From Planctomycetota bacterium (GTDB taxonomy: Bacteria > Planctomycetota > Phycisphaerae > Phycisphaerales > UBA1924), in contig CAUJHH010000054.1 in the NCBI GenBank assembly GCA_963204725.1, forward strand, positions 124,001-188,000: 64,000 bases of DNA. Reading direction: 5' to 3'. Under the pieces are notes generated by a model, which ran no database searches, was not told where the DNA came from, and saw only the letters and a list, made by a program, of their open reading frames with translations. Position 1 is the stretch's first letter; each line of letters begins with the position of its first letter. This document shows positions 10,237 through 18,250 of the stretch, piece after piece. The position numbers and the translations under genes were made by a program.

Positions 10237-10829
10237 CACCGCCCTCCGCGCGCCGACCGGCTCGCCGTGACCATGCTCCCGATGCCGAGCACCGCCGCCG
10301 CCACCCCGAGTCCGAAGGTCACTCCCATCACGTTCGATGCCATCGGATGATCCGCGTTGAACGCGGCGAGGTGGGCCGCCGCCGGCTCCATCTCGCCGGC
10401 CTGTGCCGAGGCGCGGTAGAGGGCCAGTTCTCTGTCCATGCGCGGCGCGAGCACGAAGAACCGATAGCTCAGGATCGCCATGAGCAGCGTGAACACGACC
10501 AGCCGCCCCGCCATCAGCCGGCTCGGCCATGGAACGAGCTTCCCAAGCACCATCAACACGAGCGCAAGCCCCGCGACGGGCGCGCACACGAGTTGAACGA
10601 TGTCGGAAACAAAGAAGAGCTTCGCCGCAACATGCCCAGCCGCGAGCCGCCAATGAGGCTCGGTGTACAAGGGGTACGCACCGAGCAACGGGTCCAGACC
10701 CTTCATGGTCGGGAAGACAATCGCCGCGCTCACGCCCGCCATCCCGAGCACGCCGACCCACACGCCCATGCAAGCAAGATGGATCGCTTCTAGAAGAGCC
10801 CTTCGGCTGGAACGGGTGTCGGTCGGCAT
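10236..10829 (-). CDS. Four-helix integral membrane protein, function unknown
   Basis: A 197-residue protein with about four hydrophobic helices: residues 13-40 (EAIHLACMGVWVGVLGMAG), 66-95 (FVSDIVQLVCAPVAGLALV), 105-125 and 170-190. It resembles DUF4149-type proteins (H near the first helix, an APRMDREL loop), but I hold that loosely. The stop overlaps the nth start by one base, so the two are co-translated; there is no obvious functional tie to DNA repair. Start ATG 10829 lacks a strong ribosome-binding site, so the true start may differ. Confidence 0.65.
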   Translation of the reverse strand: MPTDTRSSRRALLEAIHLACMGVWVGVLGMAGVSAAIVFPTMKGLDPLLGAYPLYTEPHWRLAAGHVAAKLFFVSDIVQLVCAPVAGLALVLMVLGKLVPWPSRLMAGRLVVFTLLMAILSYRFFVLAPRMDRELALYRASAQAGEMEPAAAHLAAFNADHPMASNVMGVTFGLGVAAAVLGIGSMVTASRSARGGR

Positions 10830-10900
10830 GCACGATGGTAGAGTCACTGGACGCACTGACCCTCCGCCGAGCCGGCAATCGATCCGGCCTACCTTCTGGC

Positions 10901-11677
10901 ATGCTCGGGCACGTCCCACTCTCGCTCTCCCTCGTCGGACTCATGGCCGGCGCCGACTCCGGCGACACCAATGCGCGTCGCCTGATCGAACACGCCGCTT
11001 CCCTCGGCCCGAGAGCCATCCGACTCGACGGCACCCTCACGGGATCTCGGGCGCGAGACCTCGATCGCAGCGCCCGGCGTGACCTCGCCTCGTTGCTGCG
11101 TCGGATCGACGTCGGATTCGGCGGCATCGATCTCTGGATCCCGCCGGAGCATTTCACAGACCCCGTGCGATCCGAGCGAGCGCTCGATGCCGTACGGAGC
11201 GCAATCGATCTCTGCGCAGAAATGGCTACTCTCGACGGCCGCCCCGCCGGTCGCTCGCTCTCGGTTTCGCTTCCGACCGATGCGGCGGCGCCGGCGACCG
11301 AGATCCTCGATGCCGCAGACCGGGCGTCGGTGCGGGTGGTGGATCACGGGCCGGATGCGGAGTCGCGAGCCACGTCCGGAAGCCCGTTCGCCGTGGGTGT
11401 CGATCCCGCGGCACTTCTGCTCCGATCCGTCGATCCCGTCAGCGAGGTCGCACGACTCGGCCAGTGCGTCGTCGCCCCGCGTCTCTCGGACACGGACGGC
11501 ATCTCTCGCGTCACGCCCGGGGCCGGTCGGCTCGACCTCGTCTCGTACGCCGCCACGCTCGCCATGTTGCCCACAAGCGTCGATGCCGTCCTCGATGCCC
11601 GGGGCCTTCGCTCCCCCGACGAGCAGGTGCGTGAGACGATCGACGCCTGGGCCCGCCACGCCCCCGGAGCGTTCTGA
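10901..11677 (+). CDS. TIM-barrel protein, sugar-phosphate isomerase/AP-endonuclease-2-like
   Basis: A 258-residue protein that begins with a beta-strand pattern (LSLSLVGLMAGAD). It runs as alternating strand/helix units with LGPRAIRLDGT, VGFGGIDLWIP, RSLSVSLPTDA, VRVVDHGPDA, FAVGVDPAAL and LDLVSYAATLAML, compatible with the xylose-isomerase-like TIM barrel. The metal-ligand Glu/His set of that family is not evident, so catalytic activity is uncertain. Start ATG 10901 leaves 71 bp for divergent promoters; ATG 10835 would leave only 5. It ends 3 nt from the convergent phosphorylase gene. Confidence 0.6.
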   Translation: MLGHVPLSLSLVGLMAGADSGDTNARRLIEHAASLGPRAIRLDGTLTGSRARDLDRSARRDLASLLRRIDVGFGGIDLWIPPEHFTDPVRSERALDAVRSAIDLCAEMATLDGRPAGRSLSVSLPTDAAAPATEILDAADRASVRVVDHGPDAESRATSGSPFAVGVDPAALLLRSVDPVSEVARLGQCVVAPRLSDTDGISRVTPGAGRLDLVSYAATLAMLPTSVDAVLDARGLRSPDEQVRETIDAWARHAPGAF

Positions 11678-11680
11678 CGA

Positions 11681-13375
11681 TCAGGTGAAGTACGCCCTGA
11701 GCGCGTAGTCGCGCATCATCCGCTGCGTCGTGAAGTACGACCCGTTGAGCGCGATCGCGTGCTGCATCATCGACACAAACCTCGCGCGGTCGCGGTAATA
11801 CATCGGCACAACGACATTCTCGAGCTTGTCGTACACGATCGCCTGGTCCGCGCCGTGATCCCGTTGCTCGCCGAGCCGCGGCTCCGCCCCGATCGTCCAT
11901 CCCGTCACGTTCTCGATCATGCCCTCGAGCCACCACCCGTCCGGCGTGGAGAACGACGGGACACCATTCAGCGCCGCCTTCATGCCGCTCGTCCCCGACG
12001 CCTCCAACGGAGGCTCCGGCAGATTGACCCAGACATCGACGCCCGCTGTCAGCAGGGCTCCGAGCTCCATGTTGTAGTTCGGAAGGAACACGATGCGGAC
12101 CTCCTCCCGCAGCGCCTTGATCGACCCGAAGACTCGCTCGATCATCGACTTCCCGATCCCGTCGTGCGGATGGGCCTTCCCCGCGTACACGATCTGGATG
12201 GGCCCGACTTGCTTCGAGATCCGTGCCAGGCGCTCCGGATCCGAGAGGAGCAGATCCGTCCGCTTGTACGCCGTGACTCGGCGCGCAAAGCCGAGCGTCA
12301 GCACGTCGGGGTCCATCTCAACGCCCGTCGCCGAGTGAACGTGATCCATGAGCGCACGCTTCGCCGCAACGTGCGCTCCCCACACCTGCTCCGGCGCAAT
12401 CCCCAACGCACCTCGCAGCTCGCTGTTGCTGCGGCGCCAGTCGGGAATATGCTCGTCGAAGAGCTGCCGCATCGCGGGGGACGCCCACGTCGCGGCGTGT
12501 ACACCATTGGTGATCGAATCGATCTTGTAGCCGGGGAACATGGCGCGAGAGACCTCGCCATGCTTCTTTGCGACGCCGTTGGAGTACTTGCTGAGATTCA
12601 TCGCCAGCCGCGTCGTGTTGAGGATCCCGTCCTCGCCATAGATGTCCGGGCGATGGAAGACCGGGTGGTCCCCCACGATCCGACGCACCTCCTCGATGGC
12701 GAACCGATCGTGGCCCGCCGCGATCGGCGTGTGCGTCGTGAAGACGCACCGTGGACGCACGTACGACAGGGCGTCGTAGTCGATCGCGTCCCGCCCGCTT
12801 CGACAGATGTACTCGCTCAAGAGTTCCACGGTCAGGAACGACGCGTGTCCCTCGTTCATGTGGAAGATCGCGACATCATGCCCGATCGCCCTGAGCATGC
12901 GGCGCCCGCCGATCCCGAGGATCGTCTCCTGCTTGATGCGATGGATCGCGTCCCCGCCGTAAAGACTGTGCGTGATCGCGCGGTCCTGCGGGTCGTTGGA
13001 CTCCACGTCCGTATCAAGGAAGTAGACCGGGACACGGTGCCCACCCGCGCCGATGACCTGCATGCAGAAGCAACGGACCAGCACGTTCCGCCCTTCGACC
13101 GGAACGCTGATCCGAGGCTCCATCGGCTGGAGCAGCTTCTCCGGTTCCCATTCCGTCGGCGCCTCGGACTGACGCCCCGACTCATCAAGCCGCTGCGTGA
13201 AGTAGCCCTTGCGATAAAGCAACGTCACGGCGCACAGCGGAAGGCCAAGATCCGCCGCAGCCCGAATCGAATCGCCGGCCAGAATGCCCAGCCCTCCGGA
13301 ATAGGTCGGCACGTCGGGACGAAGCCCGATCTCCATCGAGAAATACGCGATGGTGTCCTTGGGGACGCTGCTCAT
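11681..13375 (-). CDS. glgP: Alpha-glucan (glycogen) phosphorylase, short form
   Basis: A GT35 enzyme that releases glucose 1-phosphate from storage glucans using pyridoxal phosphate. The 564-residue protein has the short-family N-terminus IAYFSMEIGLRPDVPTYSGGLG, the histidine region HMNEGHASF, GVHAATWASP, and the PLP site EASGTSGMKAALNG with the Schiff-base lysine. The short form (about 550-600 residues against about 800 in the allosteric enzymes) is common in deep-branching bacteria. Start ATG 13375 (MSSVPKD) matches the family; the reading to 13405 adds ten unlike residues. No other glycogen gene is nearby. Confidence 0.92.
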   Translation of the reverse strand: MSSVPKDTIAYFSMEIGLRPDVPTYSGGLGILAGDSIRAAADLGLPLCAVTLLYRKGYFTQRLDESGRQSEAPTEWEPEKLLQPMEPRISVPVEGRNVLVRCFCMQVIGAGGHRVPVYFLDTDVESNDPQDRAITHSLYGGDAIHRIKQETILGIGGRRMLRAIGHDVAIFHMNEGHASFLTVELLSEYICRSGRDAIDYDALSYVRPRCVFTTHTPIAAGHDRFAIEEVRRIVGDHPVFHRPDIYGEDGILNTTRLAMNLSKYSNGVAKKHGEVSRAMFPGYKIDSITNGVHAATWASPAMRQLFDEHIPDWRRSNSELRGALGIAPEQVWGAHVAAKRALMDHVHSATGVEMDPDVLTLGFARRVTAYKRTDLLLSDPERLARISKQVGPIQIVYAGKAHPHDGIGKSMIERVFGSIKALREEVRIVFLPNYNMELGALLTAGVDVWVNLPEPPLEASGTSGMKAALNGVPSFSTPDGWWLEGMIENVTGWTIGAEPRLGEQRDHGADQAIVYDKLENVVVPMYYRDRARFVSMMQHAIALNGSYFTTQRMMRDYALRAYFT

Positions 13376-13559
13376 GCCTGGATGCCTCCGTGTCGATCGA
13401 CACAAACCCTTCCCTGGATCCGGGATCCGTTCCGAACCGAGCGTCTAGGGTAACGCGTCCGGACTCTTGCGGCGCGTGCGTGACGAATCGGCGTTTCGAC
13501 CATCCGATACCAAAGGGCACCGGCCGGAAGGCCCTGTGTCGGAGAACGCGAGGCGAGTC

Positions 13560-13919
13560 ATGCGAGTCATGGTGATCGGAGCATCGGCAGATCGAGCCAA
13601 GTATGGGAACAAGGCCGTGCGGGCGTACCTGCGCCAGGGCCACGAGGTCTTCCCCGTGAACCCCAGGCTCTCTCGGATTGAGTCCATCGATGCCTACAAC
13701 GCGGTCGCGGACGTCCCGGGGCCGCTCGATCGCGCCGCGGTCTATGTGCCGCCCGAAGTCGGCGTCACGCTCATGGGGGAACTTGCCGCACGAGGCGATG
13801 TCGCCGAAGTCTGGCTGAACCCAGGCGCGGATGGGCCCGAAGTGATCGCTGAGGCGCAGCGACTCGGTCTTGCGGTGGTTGTCGCCTGCGCGATCGTGGA
13901 CATCGGCGAGCAGCCCTGA
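13560..13919 (+). CDS. CoA-binding (YccU-type) Rossmann protein
   Basis: A 119-residue single-domain protein with the nucleotide-binding start VMVIGASADRAKYGNKAVRA. It goes on with GHEVFPVNP, RAAVYVPPEVG, EVWLNPGAD and a VVACAIVDIG end, the pattern of the small CoA-binding proteins related to succinyl-CoA synthetase alpha. These usually bind CoA; their physiological role is poorly known. ATG 13560 (MRVMVIG) is the natural start of the Rossmann strand. It is divergent from the phosphorylase gene. Confidence 0.85.
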   Translation: MRVMVIGASADRAKYGNKAVRAYLRQGHEVFPVNPRLSRIESIDAYNAVADVPGPLDRAAVYVPPEVGVTLMGELAARGDVAEVWLNPGADGPEVIAEAQRLGLAVVVACAIVDIGEQP

Positions 13920-14040
13920 AAGCGATGAGGTGCTCACCGCTCACGCTGGCGAAGGCAACAGAACCGCATGCACGTCCGAACGCCCGCGCCAAAGCGGTCC
14001 GCTTGCCCGGGATGACCCCAGCAGGTGCGGAGAATCCGGC

Positions 14041-14208
14041 TCAGTCCGCATCCTCGGCCGCGTCCTCAATATTGTCCCCAAGATTCTCGATATCACGCCC
14101 GAAGCCCTTGGTCGTTTGGCACGCGGCCGCGCCGCCAAGCAAGCAGACGACAACAAGGAGGGCCAGCGGACCGGTCACATTCCTGCAGAGCGATCGCATC
14201 CTGTCCAT
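14041..14208 (-). CDS. Entericidin-like small lipoprotein
   Basis: A 55-residue lipoprotein precursor: a hydrophobic signal (LALLVVVCLLGGAAAC) with lipobox GAAAC, then a mature part of about 26 residues, CQTTKGFGRDIENLGDNIED. The pattern C-x3-KGFGxDI-x2-G-x2-I is that of the entericidin A/B family of small membrane-active lipoproteins induced by osmotic and stationary-phase stress. ATG 14208 has a GGAG site 8 nt upstream. It is divergent from the adjacent two-component system, which may regulate it. Confidence 0.85.
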   Translation of the reverse strand: MDRMRSLCRNVTGPLALLVVVCLLGGAAACQTTKGFGRDIENLGDNIEDAAEDAD

Positions 14209-14372
14209 GTCAATGCTCCATATCGATGTGACCGTGGGCTGGTGCCGGCTCCACATGGTCTCACCGTGAAGCGATTCTGCGGCCCATTCCTTCGGTGACC
14301 CTGAACCCAAGGTGAATCCGATCTCATCGTGTACACGGGAACTGTCCGTCTCGCTACGTGCACATGGCAATG

Positions 14373-14378
14373 TATAAT
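14373..14378 (+). promoter_or_regulatory. Candidate -10 element for the two-component operon
   Basis: A consensus TATAAT directly preceded by TG, 69 nt upstream of the response-regulator start. No good -35 hexamer is visible at the expected spacing, so activator or extended -10 recognition is possible. Confidence 0.45.
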
Positions 14379-14446
14379 GCGCATCGCGATCCACAAGCTG
14401 TGCAGACCGCATTCCCCTCACGGTTACCACTCGAAAGGACTCCCTG

Positions 14447-15121
14447 ATGCGTGTGCTGATCGTGGAAGACAATCCCAAGATGGCGGAAGCAATCCAACGC
14501 GGCCTGCGCGAACACGGGTTCGCCGCTGATGTCAGCCATACTGGCTTTGAGGGCGAGGATCTCGCGGCCATCGAGCCGTACGACCTGGTCATTCTCGATC
14601 TCATGCTGCCCGATCGAGACGGCGTCGAGGTCTGCCGCAATCTCCGCAGACGCTGCGTCAAGACGCCGGTTCTGATGCTCACCGCGCTCTCCAGCACCGA
14701 GGACAAGGTCGCCGGGCTCGATGCCGGCGCTGACGATTACCTCGCCAAGCCCTTCGAGTTCGACGAGCTCCTCGCGCGGATCCGCGCCCTCCTCCGACGC
14801 GGGGAGGCGAGCCAGGGCCGGATGCTCGAGTGCGACAATCTCACGCTCGATCTCTACACGAGGCGCGCCGTGCGAGGCGATGTGCAGGTCGACCTCTCGA
14901 ACAAGGAGTTCGCTCTTCTTGAGTATCTCATGCGGAACCCCAATCGGGTTCTTTCACGCACCCAGATCTCCGAGAAAGTCTGGGACATGAACAGCGACCC
15001 GTCGAGCAATGTGATCGACGTGTACGTCTCCGCGCTGCGAAAGAAGCTCGATCGTGGCTTCGACAACGAGCTGTTCCACACCATCAAGGGCGCGGGCTAC
15101 CGGTTCGGCATCCTGGATTGA
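14447..15121 (+). CDS. Response regulator, OmpR/PhoB family
   Basis: DNA-binding transcription regulator. The receiver domain spans residues 1-118 with acidic pocket E8/D9, phospho-acceptor D51 (LVILDLMLP), Thr in LTALSS and Lys in YLAKPFEFDELLARIR. The winged-helix output domain runs from about 125 (LTLDLYTRRAV, LSNKEFALLEYLMRNPNRVLSR, VIDVYVSALRKKLD, IKGAGYRFG). Length 224 is standard. It lies 3 nt upstream of its histidine kinase, so the two are one operon. Its targets may include the stress genes on either side. Confidence 0.95.
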   Translation: MRVLIVEDNPKMAEAIQRGLREHGFAADVSHTGFEGEDLAAIEPYDLVILDLMLPDRDGVEVCRNLRRRCVKTPVLMLTALSSTEDKVAGLDAGADDYLAKPFEFDELLARIRALLRRGEASQGRMLECDNLTLDLYTRRAVRGDVQVDLSNKEFALLEYLMRNPNRVLSRTQISEKVWDMNSDPSSNVIDVYVSALRKKLDRGFDNELFHTIKGAGYRFGILD

Positions 15122-15124
15122 TGC

Positions 15125-16741
15125 ATGGAGCCGACACTCCACACGCAGTCACGCACGCCCGACGCACTCCCAAAGAGCCGCCGCCTCACGCTCCGGCTCC
15201 GGCTCTTTCTGTGGATGGTCGTGATGTTCTCGCTGATCATCTTCGCGATGCTCAGCGTCTTCTGCCTCTACGAGCGGGCCTCGATCAGACAGCGCATGCA
15301 TACGGAGCTCGAGGCCTGGGCGATGGAGATCGCAACGGATGTCTCCGACAGCCTCCCCAGTATCGCAGATACCGAGCTAGGGGAGATCAGGCGACAGAGG
15401 CTCGCCGTCTTCCCCTTCGACTTGCTCTTCATCGATGTGTTCGACGAACGAGGTGTATGTGTCGCTAGAAGCAACGACACACACCTGACGTGGGACGCGG
15501 TAGGACTGGAAGCAATCCCACCCGTGAGCAGCCCGATTGTGCTCACGCGGCCGCTCGAGCTGCTTCCACAGTCCATCCCATACGCCCGGTTCACAAAGGT
15601 CACCGTCGTCGGCATCGGCTCGCCAAGCGGTGAGCGACTCGCGGTGACGCTGACGACTTCCGATGCCCATATCCGACGGCGCTTTGCGCTGCTGATGCAG
15701 GTTGCAGCCGCGAGCGGTACCATGAGCATCCTGGCCGCCGCCGCAACTGGATGGTTCATCGCGGGTGTAGCGGTTGCGCCGTTCGAGCGTCTGCGAGAAC
15801 TCGTCAAACGGATGGAACCCGGCACGCCGGCTCCGGCCCCGGCCTCTTCATCGCCGGCCCTGGAGGTTGGTGCGTTAACCGAGGAGCTGGAGAGCGCTCG
15901 CAGAAGGATCAACGATCGCTTCGCGGCTCAGGAGCGGTTTCTCTCCAACGTGTCGCACGAACTCAACACACCGATCGCGGTGATGCTGGTGGAGACCCAG
16001 ACTCTCAACACACAGCAAGGGCCGCCCGAGCTCAAGAAATTCGCGGCCAGCATGCGGGACGAGCTCCTCCGACTCGGCCGACTCGTCGAGAGCTTCCTCA
16101 CGCTGACACGCATGAACGACAGCAAAGCCCCTCCTCGCAGCATGGTCTGCTGCGTAAACGACCTCGTCATGGACAGCCTCGAGCACTGCTCGAAGATGGC
16201 AGAGCAACACCGCGTCGCGCTCGCCCCCACCCTCCTCGCGGACGAGGACACCCTCGACGCCGCAGTGTGCGGCGACCCGGACCTGCTCCGGACGATGATC
16301 GACAATCTCGTTCGCAATGCGATCCGATTCAGCCCCGAATGCGCCAGAGTCGAAGCCACGCTCGGCTGCGATGACTCGACGATCCGCGTCAGCGTTCGGG
16401 ACTCCGGTCCCGGCATTCCCCCGGAAAAGCTCGAAACGATTTTCAACCGCTTCGCCCAGGCACACAGCGGCAAGCGCTACCAGAGAGGCCACGGGCTGGG
16501 GCTCGCCATCGCGCAGGGCATCGCCGAACTCCACGGCGGTCTGATCGCCGCCGCCAACCGGCCGAGCGGCGGGTGCGAGTTCACGGTCTCGCTCCCGCGG
16601 TACAGTGAGTCCGCGGATGAACCAGAATCGGATGCCCCCGGCTGCGCTGAGGGTCAAGACCAGACCGATTCGAATGCCAATGACGCGACAGCCAAACACG
16701 ACGCAGACTCGAACGACTGTGCGCCGTCCGCCCCTTCATGA
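15125..16741 (+). CDS. Sensor histidine kinase
   Basis: A 538-residue membrane kinase. Transmembrane helix 1 is at about 27-48, a periplasmic sensor region at about 50-185, helix 2 at about 188-216, and a HAMP-like segment follows. The HisKA domain has phospho-acceptor H278 (NVSHELNTPIAV). The HATPase domain has N box NLVRNAIRFS, DSGPGIPPE, an FNRFAQ segment and GHGLGLAIA. A tail of about 45 residues rich in Asp, Glu, Ser and Asn follows the kinase core, which is unusual. It pairs with the regulator upstream. The stimulus is unknown; the neighbours suggest envelope or osmotic stress. Confidence 0.94.
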   Translation: MEPTLHTQSRTPDALPKSRRLTLRLRLFLWMVVMFSLIIFAMLSVFCLYERASIRQRMHTELEAWAMEIATDVSDSLPSIADTELGEIRRQRLAVFPFDLLFIDVFDERGVCVARSNDTHLTWDAVGLEAIPPVSSPIVLTRPLELLPQSIPYARFTKVTVVGIGSPSGERLAVTLTTSDAHIRRRFALLMQVAAASGTMSILAAAATGWFIAGVAVAPFERLRELVKRMEPGTPAPAPASSSPALEVGALTEELESARRRINDRFAAQERFLSNVSHELNTPIAVMLVETQTLNTQQGPPELKKFAASMRDELLRLGRLVESFLTLTRMNDSKAPPRSMVCCVNDLVMDSLEHCSKMAEQHRVALAPTLLADEDTLDAAVCGDPDLLRTMIDNLVRNAIRFSPECARVEATLGCDDSTIRVSVRDSGPGIPPEKLETIFNRFAQAHSGKRYQRGHGLGLAIAQGIAELHGGLIAAANRPSGGCEFTVSLPRYSESADEPESDAPGCAEGQDQTDSNANDATAKHDADSNDCAPSAPS

Positions 16742-16771
16742 CCGGCCTGCGTCGATGCGCATCGGCGAGGC

Positions 16772-17608
16772 CTACCCGACCTCGATGAATCGGAACATGC
16801 CCGTGGCGGTCCTTGCCTCACCCTTAACGACGGGATCGAGCGTGGCGGTCAGCCGGATCTTCCAGTCAGACGTGCCGACCATATCACACTCGAATTCGAG
16901 TGGGCGTCCATTCGCTTCGGCGGCCGAGATCTTGGCACTCAGCCGTGAGATGTCCTCCGCCGAGAGCAACTTGCTCCAATTCTGCAACCCCACCGACGGC
17001 GGGAGCCCCAGCAATCGGCTGCTCTCGCTCATGCCGATCTCCCATAGAACTTCACCGGTCGTGACGATCCAGTGCAGCGCGACGACGCGCCCGGCCGCGA
17101 GCGCGTCGGAGAGACGTCGGGTCCGCGAGGTCAACTCGGCGGATCGCTTGGCAAACGACTCCCACTCTCCGGCCAACTCCACGGAACGCTGCCGCTCGAT
17201 GGCAAGGGTATCGCGCAGCGACTGCCGCTCACGAAGGACCTCCGGCGCACTCAGGATCGCCGGCATCGAGCGGACGAGCACGACGGCCGTCAGCAGCGAG
17301 ACAACCGCCGTTGCGACCTTGAGGGCAGCGGCGAAGCGGTAGATCGGATGGTAAAAAATGATCGCCTCGACCAGGTGCGTGCCGCCGCAGCAGAGAATGA
17401 ACGTCGCGAACAGAATGAGCAACCCGGGGCGAGGCGCATCACGGCGTCGAAGGACGAGCACGACGAGCGCGATGGGAATCGTGAAGTACGCCGCAAAAAT
17501 AAGGAGATCGGAGATGATGTGCGTCCAGCCGAGCGACGACGACCAGAGACCGCACTGCCAACGTGGAGGGAACCCACTGCTATCAAACAGTCGCACGAGC
17601 CAATCCAT
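16772..17608 (-). CDS. Ethylene-receptor-like membrane sensor with PAS-like domain, no kinase
   Basis: A 278-residue protein whose first about 120 residues form three membrane helices with the plant and cyanobacterial ethylene-binding pattern: SDLLIFAAYFTIP, then FILCCGGTHLVEAI. C74 and H78 sit four apart as in the copper-binding CxxxH of ETR1, and D34 and Y41 also match. A short coiled coil (about 124-165) leads to a PAS-like domain (about 168-278). No HisKA, ATPase, GGDEF or other output follows; the gene ends normally 30 nt from the convergent kinase gene. Start ATG 17608 has a GGAG site. It probably signals through a partner, perhaps the adjacent kinase; this is inference. Confidence 0.78.
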   Translation of the reverse strand: MDWLVRLFDSSGFPPRWQCGLWSSSLGWTHIISDLLIFAAYFTIPIALVVLVLRRRDAPRPGLLILFATFILCCGGTHLVEAIIFYHPIYRFAAALKVATAVVSLLTAVVLVRSMPAILSAPEVLRERQSLRDTLAIERQRSVELAGEWESFAKRSAELTSRTRRLSDALAAGRVVALHWIVTTGEVLWEIGMSESSRLLGLPPSVGLQNWSKLLSAEDISRLSAKISAAEANGRPLEFECDMVGTSDWKIRLTATLDPVVKGEARTATGMFRFIEVG

Positions 17609-17772
17609 GGTGACGCTCCAACAGTGACGGAGCAGTATGGAGTGAAACGAATCTGAAGTCAACGTGAATCAGGTTTCATTCCCGGCGTCGCATGCAGTTC
17701 ATGCGCGGAGCCAATCATGAGTCATTCAAGATCGCGTATTCCAAGGTGTTACAGCAGGAGCCCCCAGTTCTC

Positions 17773-18000
17773 ATGAGGTTGAGATCGCTTTCATTCCTGC
17801 TCGTGTGCTTGGTTGCAATTGTCCTGACAGGCTTCGGACGCTTCGCAAGAGGCTCAGTCTTTCCGAGGCACTTGATGGATGCACTCTTCATCGCCTCCGT
17901 GCTCGCTGGATTAACAGTATCACTCTACCTCGTGACGCGTCGGCTCTCGCTCAACGCCACCGAAGAGATCAACGACATCGAAGACCAGGGCCGCAAGTAG
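17773..18000 (+). CDS. Small two-helix membrane protein
   Basis: A 75-residue protein with two hydrophobic helices (about residues 4-22 and 34-54) and a short charged tail (NATEEINDIEDQGRK). The start ATG 17773 has an AGGAG site; a longer reading from 17692 has no support. I do not recognise the family. It lies between the ethylene-receptor-like gene (divergent) and the PRC-barrel gene, within the proposed stress cassette. It could be an accessory sensor or merely a small membrane protein. Confidence 0.6.
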   Translation: MRLRSLSFLLVCLVAIVLTGFGRFARGSVFPRHLMDALFIASVLAGLTVSLYLVTRRLSLNATEEINDIEDQGRK

Positions 18001-18250
18001 CGGCCGACACGTCTTCCGCCGCACCGCCTCATCCACACCGAGAGCATGAGTCTCGCTCTGCATCCAACGCAAAGAGCTCGGCGTTGGTTCGCGCTGATCG
18101 CGAGCGTATGCCACGACGTTGAAGAAGAATGAGCGTCGATTCACTGCCGAGTCAGCGCACGCTCACATCAAGCGGCACAGTAATGGGTGTGGAACGGGAT
18201 GAAGCCACCCGCCACCACGGACCCATACGGCTTCTTTGAAGGGATGCACA

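Noticed and set aside
10529-10900. Long upstream reading frame of the TIM-barrel gene
   Set aside because: It runs antisense through the membrane-protein gene and has Arg/Pro/Gln-rich shadow composition; the TIM-barrel pattern starts only after 10901.
10240-11157. A 548-residue version of nth
   Set aside because: The first 300 residues are an out-of-frame reading of the upstream membrane protein and beyond; the endonuclease starts at 10236.
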